From a virus: a stretch of DNA of 23,893 nucleotides. Position numbers and translations under genes: made by a program. Below, one piece after another: positions 21,112 through 23,893 of this stretch. Positions within the stretch are counted from its first letter, which is position 1. Every line of letters begins with the position of its first letter. Below the pieces are notes generated by a model that saw nothing but the letters and a program-made list of their open reading frames with translations, had not been told where the DNA came from and ran no database searches. The stretch covers positions 1 to 23,893 of the IMG/VR virus record IMGVR_UViG_3300031784_000198. One strand, 5' to 3'.

Positions 21112-21656
21112 TTGACATTGAAAGTTTAGATACAACACCTAACTGTGTTATCTTAACCATCGGTGCGGTACGATTCGATCCTAAAGGTAGTGGCGTAGTT
21201 GAACGATTAGAACTACGTCCTACAGTAGAGGATCAAACAGAAATATATAACAGGAGTATCAATGAAGATACATTACGATGGTGGAGTGAGCAGAGCCCTG
21301 AAGCACTTGAAGAAGCTATGGGAGACGGGGGACGTTTGCCATTTAGCGAGTGCATGGAGACTCTTTATAAGTTCTGTTGGAACCGTCGTGCTGTTTGGAG
21401 TAATGGTGCATCATTTGATTGTGTAGTTATGGAGTCTGCTTGGAGACAAACATCAGACAAACCTAATCCTATCCCCTGGCCTTTCTGGACAGTTAGAGAT
21501 ACACGTACATTATATGAAATTGCAGGTGTTAGTCTTAAAGACGGTGGGCATTCTACTAGTCACAAAGCAGTAGAAGATGCTGAACGTCAGGCTATTGTTG
21601 TACAAAAAGCGTATACTAAATTAATTAAAGCAGGCCTAGTTGCACCACCTAAATGA
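21093..21656 (+). CDS. dexA: DEDDh 3'-5' exonuclease (DexA/Rv2179c-like)
   Basis: A 187-residue exonuclease. The DEDDh acids are visible: Asp8 and Glu10 in IDIES, Asp109 in WSNGASFDC, and His157/Asp162 in HKAVEDAER. Family features include TIGAVRFDP, LRWWSEQSPEA (as in T4 DexA WWKNQSPEA), and the VRDTRTLYEIAG segment. The protein resembles T4 exonuclease A and Rv2179c-type exoribonucleases; DNA or RNA as substrate cannot be told. It overlaps the ROK gene by 19 nt and the mini-DnaE gene by 4 nt (ATGA), so the exonuclease and the DnaE-like protein are probably made in a coupled way, as an epsilon/alpha-like pair. Confidence 0.82.
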   Translation: MANDIMIDIESLDTTPNCVILTIGAVRFDPKGSGVVERLELRPTVEDQTEIYNRSINEDTLRWWSEQSPEALEEAMGDGGRLPFSECMETLYKFCWNRRAVWSNGASFDCVVMESAWRQTSDKPNPIPWPFWTVRDTRTLYEIAGVSLKDGGHSTSHKAVEDAERQAIVVQKAYTKLIKAGLVAPPK

Positions 21657-22258
21657 AATTTAATTCAGACATTGATATTGACTTTGGTGACCGAGATAAG
21701 ATATTAAGTCTTATCAAGCATACGCCTGCGGCAATGCGTAAGGTTAATCCTATTCGTAAACATGCAACAGGTGTTCACGTGACTAATATACCCTACGATG
21801 CTATCAATGATATGGCTAACATCGATTATTCTGAGGCAGAACAACGTGGATATCTCAAATTAGATATGTTAAATGTTTATGTTTATAACTATGTTAGAAG
21901 TGAAGAACATCTAAAGTGCTTAATGTGTGAACCTGATTGGGATAAGTTAAAGGATGCAAAGTTTGTAGAAAACTTGATTCACTTAAACAATCACTACAAT
22001 AGCATTAAGAAAATGAAAGAACCTATAGATAGCATCCCTAGACTAGCTATGTTCTTGTCTATCATTCGTCCTGCAAAGAAACACTTAATTGGTTTAACGT
22101 GGGCTGAAGTTGCAAAAACTGTATGGGATAAAGGCACTGATGGGTATAGTTTTAAGAAAAGTCACGCAATTGCATATGCTCATTTAGTTGTCGTACATAT
22201 GAATTTGATTGATGAATTAGGATATCCTCTTGACCAGGGTAATACTTTTACGCTTTGA
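21653..22258 (+). CDS. Miniature C-family DNA polymerase (DnaE)-like protein
   Basis: A 201-residue protein with the landmark motifs of the Pol III alpha palm and fingers in the right order: SDIDIDFGDRDKIL (compare PDFDVDF..RD, two catalytic Asp), IRKHATGVHVT (compare GKHAGGVVIAP), IDYSEAEQRGYLKLDMLNV (compare VEYAGLVKFDFLGL, third Asp at 71), RLAMFLSIIRPAKK (compare ALVALFRPGPL), and GYSFKKSHAIAYAHLVVVHMNL (compare [20 protein letters not shown]). The PHP, tau-binding, OB and most finger insertions are gone. A typical DnaE is about 1160 residues. The gene is intact and 4 nt from a DEDDh exonuclease gene. It could be a reduced polymerase, a DNA-binding remnant, or a decoy for host Pol III. 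The last 42 nt overlap the convergent minus-strand gene. Confidence 0.75.
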   Translation: MKFNSDIDIDFGDRDKILSLIKHTPAAMRKVNPIRKHATGVHVTNIPYDAINDMANIDYSEAEQRGYLKLDMLNVYVYNYVRSEEHLKCLMCEPDWDKLKDAKFVENLIHLNNHYNSIKKMKEPIDSIPRLAMFLSIIRPAKKHLIGLTWAEVAKTVWDKGTDGYSFKKSHAIAYAHLVVVHMNLIDELGYPLDQGNTFTL

Positions 22259-22597
22259 CTTACGTTTGCTTAGTTCTAACATACTACATATAGGACCGTG
22301 TAATATAGTCAGACTCTTATTGTTAAATGTTCTTAGATAGGGTTTAAAGATCATCCAATCTTCTTTTAAGAACATATTAATGGGCACTAATCTATTAGAT
22401 TCCCACCACCATATATCCCCTAGTTCTAAGAATTTTTCTCGTATTACTTGGTCTATAATAGATCCATAGTCGTAGATGGTAGTTACTACATCATCTCTAT
22501 TTTGAACTATGCCTACATAATCTTGGCCTGCGTATGAGCAGACCGTTATAAAGGGGTGGTTCTCGGTTAGTCGTTTGAAAAAGTCGTTATGAAGCAT
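22217..22597 (-). CDS. Conserved phage protein, unknown (minus strand)
   Basis: A 126-residue protein: MLHNDFFKRLTENHPFITV, YVGIVQNRDD, LELGDIWWWESNRLVPINMFLK (WWWESNR at 63-69) and a basic end SKRKSKRKSITLV. It belongs to a type of small protein widely seen in T4-like aquatic phages and without known function. It has its own late-type promoter box (22616-22623, minus) divergent from the virion gene at 22678, which suggests late expression. The 3' end overlaps antisense with the mini-DnaE gene for 42 nt. The basic tail suggests nucleic-acid contact, but that is only inferred. Confidence 0.7.
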   Translation of the reverse strand: MLHNDFFKRLTENHPFITVCSYAGQDYVGIVQNRDDVVTTIYDYGSIIDQVIREKFLELGDIWWWESNRLVPINMFLKEDWMIFKPYLRTFNNKSLTILHGPICSMLELSKRKSKRKSITLVKRIS

Positions 22598-22615
22598 TTA
22601 TTTAGTTCTCGGAAG

Positions 22616-22623
22616 TATTTATT
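22616..22623 (-). promoter_or_regulatory. Late-like promoter box for the minus-strand gene
   Basis: The minus strand reads AATAAATACTTCC, 18 nt before the ATG, with the same 12-nt core as the box before the nuclease gene at 1339-1346. Confidence 0.6.
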
Positions 22624-22651
22624 CGGGCAAAAATGTCTTTATATTATTTGT

Positions 22652-22659
22652 CATAAATA
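22652..22659 (+). promoter_or_regulatory. Late-like promoter box for the 22678 virion gene
   Basis: CATAAATA preceded by ATTTGT, giving the same 14-nt string ATTTGTCATAAATA found before the gene at 1383. A leader of about 12 nt contains AAGGAG at 22665-22670. Confidence 0.6.
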
Positions 22660-22664
22660 TGATA

Positions 22665-22670
22665 AAGGAG
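22665..22670 (+). promoter_or_regulatory. Ribosome-binding site fixing a TTG start
   Basis: AAGGAG lies 7 nt before TTG at 22678, and the conserved-looking YSTNVYYYTQ sequence begins right after it, so the TTG start is supported. Confidence 0.65.
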
Positions 22671-22677
22671 TCTCATT

Positions 22678-23439
22678 TTGTATTCAACAAATGTTTATTA
22701 TTACACACAACGTCAAACAGTAGTGTTGTATTCCGGCTCTAGCAATAGGAGATATGATATCGTGTATGCAAAAGATTTAACCCTAAACAAGGGCGTGGAA
22801 AACAAGATTCAGTTTCAGTTCCTAAACCAAGAACAGAAACCAGTAAATATTACCGGTAAAACTATCTCTTTTAGACTTATCAAATATGATGGTTCTATGG
22901 TATATTTTAGTAAGCAATTAACCAATTTATTGCCATTGACTGGTATAACTCAATTAGAGCTAGATGCTACTGATATTGTAGATGTAGAACCTCAAATGTG
23001 TTTCTATTCACTAGAGGTAGTAGAGGGAACTGCACATACAGCTGCCTTTGTTAGTCCCGATGCAAATGCACGTGGTACAGTAAAAGTTATTGATAGTGTA
23101 TTACCAGGATATATTAATACTATTCCTGTAACTATCCCAAGTCACGCACCCATAAGCAATGTAGGTGTAACATTCTACAGCAGTGTATTCAGCACATACG
23201 ACAATCCATTATTCACAGATATATTGGGTGTGCAAATGTCATTGGACAACTTTACCGGCGATGTAGTAATACAAGGATCTACTATCCCAAATGGTGATTG
23301 GTATAACATACACGAAGCAAATACATTTGCAAACGCAACCGAAAGTTTATATTTCTTATGTGAGGGATACCATCCTTACGTAAGGGCACAATATGCTAAC
23401 GTAACAACTGGTGATATTACTAGTCTGGTTGTCCGTTAA
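22678..23439 (+). CDS. Virion structural protein, unknown location
   Basis: A 253-residue beta-rich protein: YSTNVYYYTQRQTVVLYSGSSNRRYDIVYAKDLTLNKGV, then NKIQFQFLNQEQKPVNITGKTISFRLIKYDGSMVYF, which reads like an N-terminal immunoglobulin-like platform domain of a BppU-type baseplate or receptor-binding protein. The second half has beta strands and IPVTIPSHAP, IQGSTIPNGDWYNIHE and YVRAQYANVTTGDITSLVV, typical of phage decoration or fibre domains. A late-type promoter box with a TTG start supported by AAGGAG agrees with a virion role. The promoter of the next gene starts just past its stop. No enzymatic residues are seen. Confidence 0.62.
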   Translation: MYSTNVYYYTQRQTVVLYSGSSNRRYDIVYAKDLTLNKGVENKIQFQFLNQEQKPVNITGKTISFRLIKYDGSMVYFSKQLTNLLPLTGITQLELDATDIVDVEPQMCFYSLEVVEGTAHTAAFVSPDANARGTVKVIDSVLPGYINTIPVTIPSHAPISNVGVTFYSSVFSTYDNPLFTDILGVQMSLDNFTGDVVIQGSTIPNGDWYNIHEANTFANATESLYFLCEGYHPYVRAQYANVTTGDITSLVVR

Positions 23440-23442
23440 AAA

Positions 23443-23471
23443 TTGACTTACATCTAAAAACATGCTACAAT
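23443..23471 (+). promoter_or_regulatory. Sigma70-like promoter giving a leaderless transcript
   Basis: TTGACT (23443-23448), 17-nt spacer, TGC-TACAAT (23466-23471). The ATG at 23478 is 6 nt after the -10. ATACTAGTAT at the junction is a perfect palindrome. Confidence 0.8.
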
Positions 23472-23477
23472 ACTAGT

Positions 23478-23893
23478 ATGTTTGATATTCTATCTCTGAT
23501 ACCGGGTAAACGTAAACTAACACACAGTGGTTGGTACAGCTTCAATGCGGCGTGTTGTAGTCATCGTGGTCATAAACAAGATAAACGTCATAGGGGCGGA
23601 ATTAAATTCGATGGCCCTACTAATTGGACCTATCATTGTTTTAACTGTAGCTTTAGCTGTAACTTTACATTAGGTAAAACAATTACCCCTAAAGCAAAAC
23701 AACTACTAACATGGTTAGGTGTTGATACTGACCAAATACAAAAGTGGAGCTTAGAAAGTCTAGCACATAAAGACATATTAGATTTCACTCAGCCCAAACG
23801 AATAAATTTCAAAATGAAATTCAAGGATCATCAATTGCCTGATGGTGATTTGATTGATCCTAATAATCCAGCGCACAAAGTATACATAGGCTA
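23478..23893 (+). CDS. Zinc-ribbon protein, probable phage primase, 3' partial
   Basis: The gene runs off the right edge; 138 residues are visible, starting MFDILSLIPGKRKLTHSGWYSFNAACC. The N-terminal part has a primase-type zinc ribbon: AACCSHRGHKQDKRHRGGIKF, then WTYHCFNCSFSCNF (C-x2-C), with an R-x-x-R-G-G region between, followed by a helix KAKQLLTWLGV. This is the CHC2-like layout (W-x-x-F-x-x-P/A-C-C...G...Y-x-C-F-x-C) seen at the start of bacterial and phage primases. The catalytic TOPRIM part would be beyond the window, so primase activity is not demonstrated. It is expected to be transcribed as a leaderless early mRNA. Confidence 0.55.
   Translation, partial: MFDILSLIPGKRKLTHSGWYSFNAACCSHRGHKQDKRHRGGIKFDGPTNWTYHCFNCSFSCNFTLGKTITPKAKQLLTWLGVDTDQIQKWSLESLAHKDILDFTQPKRINFKMKFKDHQLPDGDLIDPNNPAHKVYIG

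Noticed and set aside
21653-22258. DnaE-like gene as a decayed fragment of a full polymerase
   Set aside because: The frame is intact, motifs from both ends of the catalytic core are kept in order, and it is coupled to its neighbour; no remnants of missing domains are seen nearby.
1-23893. tRNA genes, CRISPR arrays, insertion sequences, integrase or attachment sites
   Set aside because: None was recognised on reading the window; a tRNA-finder run would be needed to exclude a degenerate tRNA.

Overview
The window reads as a segment of a T4-like (contractile-tail, T4 gene-set) bacteriophage genome, probably from an aquatic or freshwater phage. It is AT-rich and densely coded, almost entirely on the + strand, with many 1-19 nt gene overlaps. 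Recognisable T4-type genes are the large terminase (gp17), the gp32 single-strand binding protein, UvsX, UvsY, UvsW, a DexA-type exonuclease and a probable gp62 clamp-loader subunit. A small protein resembling the BPSL0761 family of Burkholderia-type bacteria and sigma70-like promoters hint at a betaproteobacterial host; that is inference only.

Layout. 1-1331: lysis-type genes (an inner-membrane coiled-coil protein cut by the window edge, two small lipoproteins) and a minus-strand secreted staphylococcal-nuclease-like enzyme. 1383-8902: virion and packaging block with a fibre or baseplate-like protein, two small paralogues whose N-termini resemble T4 capsid-targeting peptides, a methyltransferase, a ubiquitin-like protein, the large terminase and two long unknown proteins. 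8917-12100: recombination cassette gp32 / small protein / UvsX / acidic protein / UvsY. 12163-14929: an unknown protein, then three separately promoted genes ending in an AAA+ ATPase, closed by a strong terminator. 15074-18698: HARP-like protein, UvsW helicase, unknown protein, gp62-like protein. 18658-20250: a zinc-finger protein and a tandem array of four tiny related proteins ending in F-x-L-R/K-W. 20251-22258: ROK sugar kinase, DEDDh exonuclease and a miniature C-family (DnaE-like) polymerase protein. 22217-23893: a minus-strand conserved phage protein, a virion protein, and the start of a zinc-ribbon primase-like gene.

Regulation can be read from the DNA. One class of promoter is sigma70-like with an exact 17-nt spacer and usually TGN before the -10; it precedes replication and unknown genes. 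A second class is a T4-late-like box (N-ATAAATA) before virion, packaging and minus-strand genes, arranged twice as divergent pairs. Gene 32 has both. In several cases the box lies only 4-7 nt before the ATG, implying leaderless mRNAs.

The most unusual content is the exonuclease plus mini-DnaE pair, which looks like a drastically reduced Pol III core; the alternating A-B-A-B array of small proteins; and a complete ROK kinase among replication genes. No tRNA, rRNA, CRISPR array, transposon or integrase was seen, and no gene-free stretch exceeds 300 nt.
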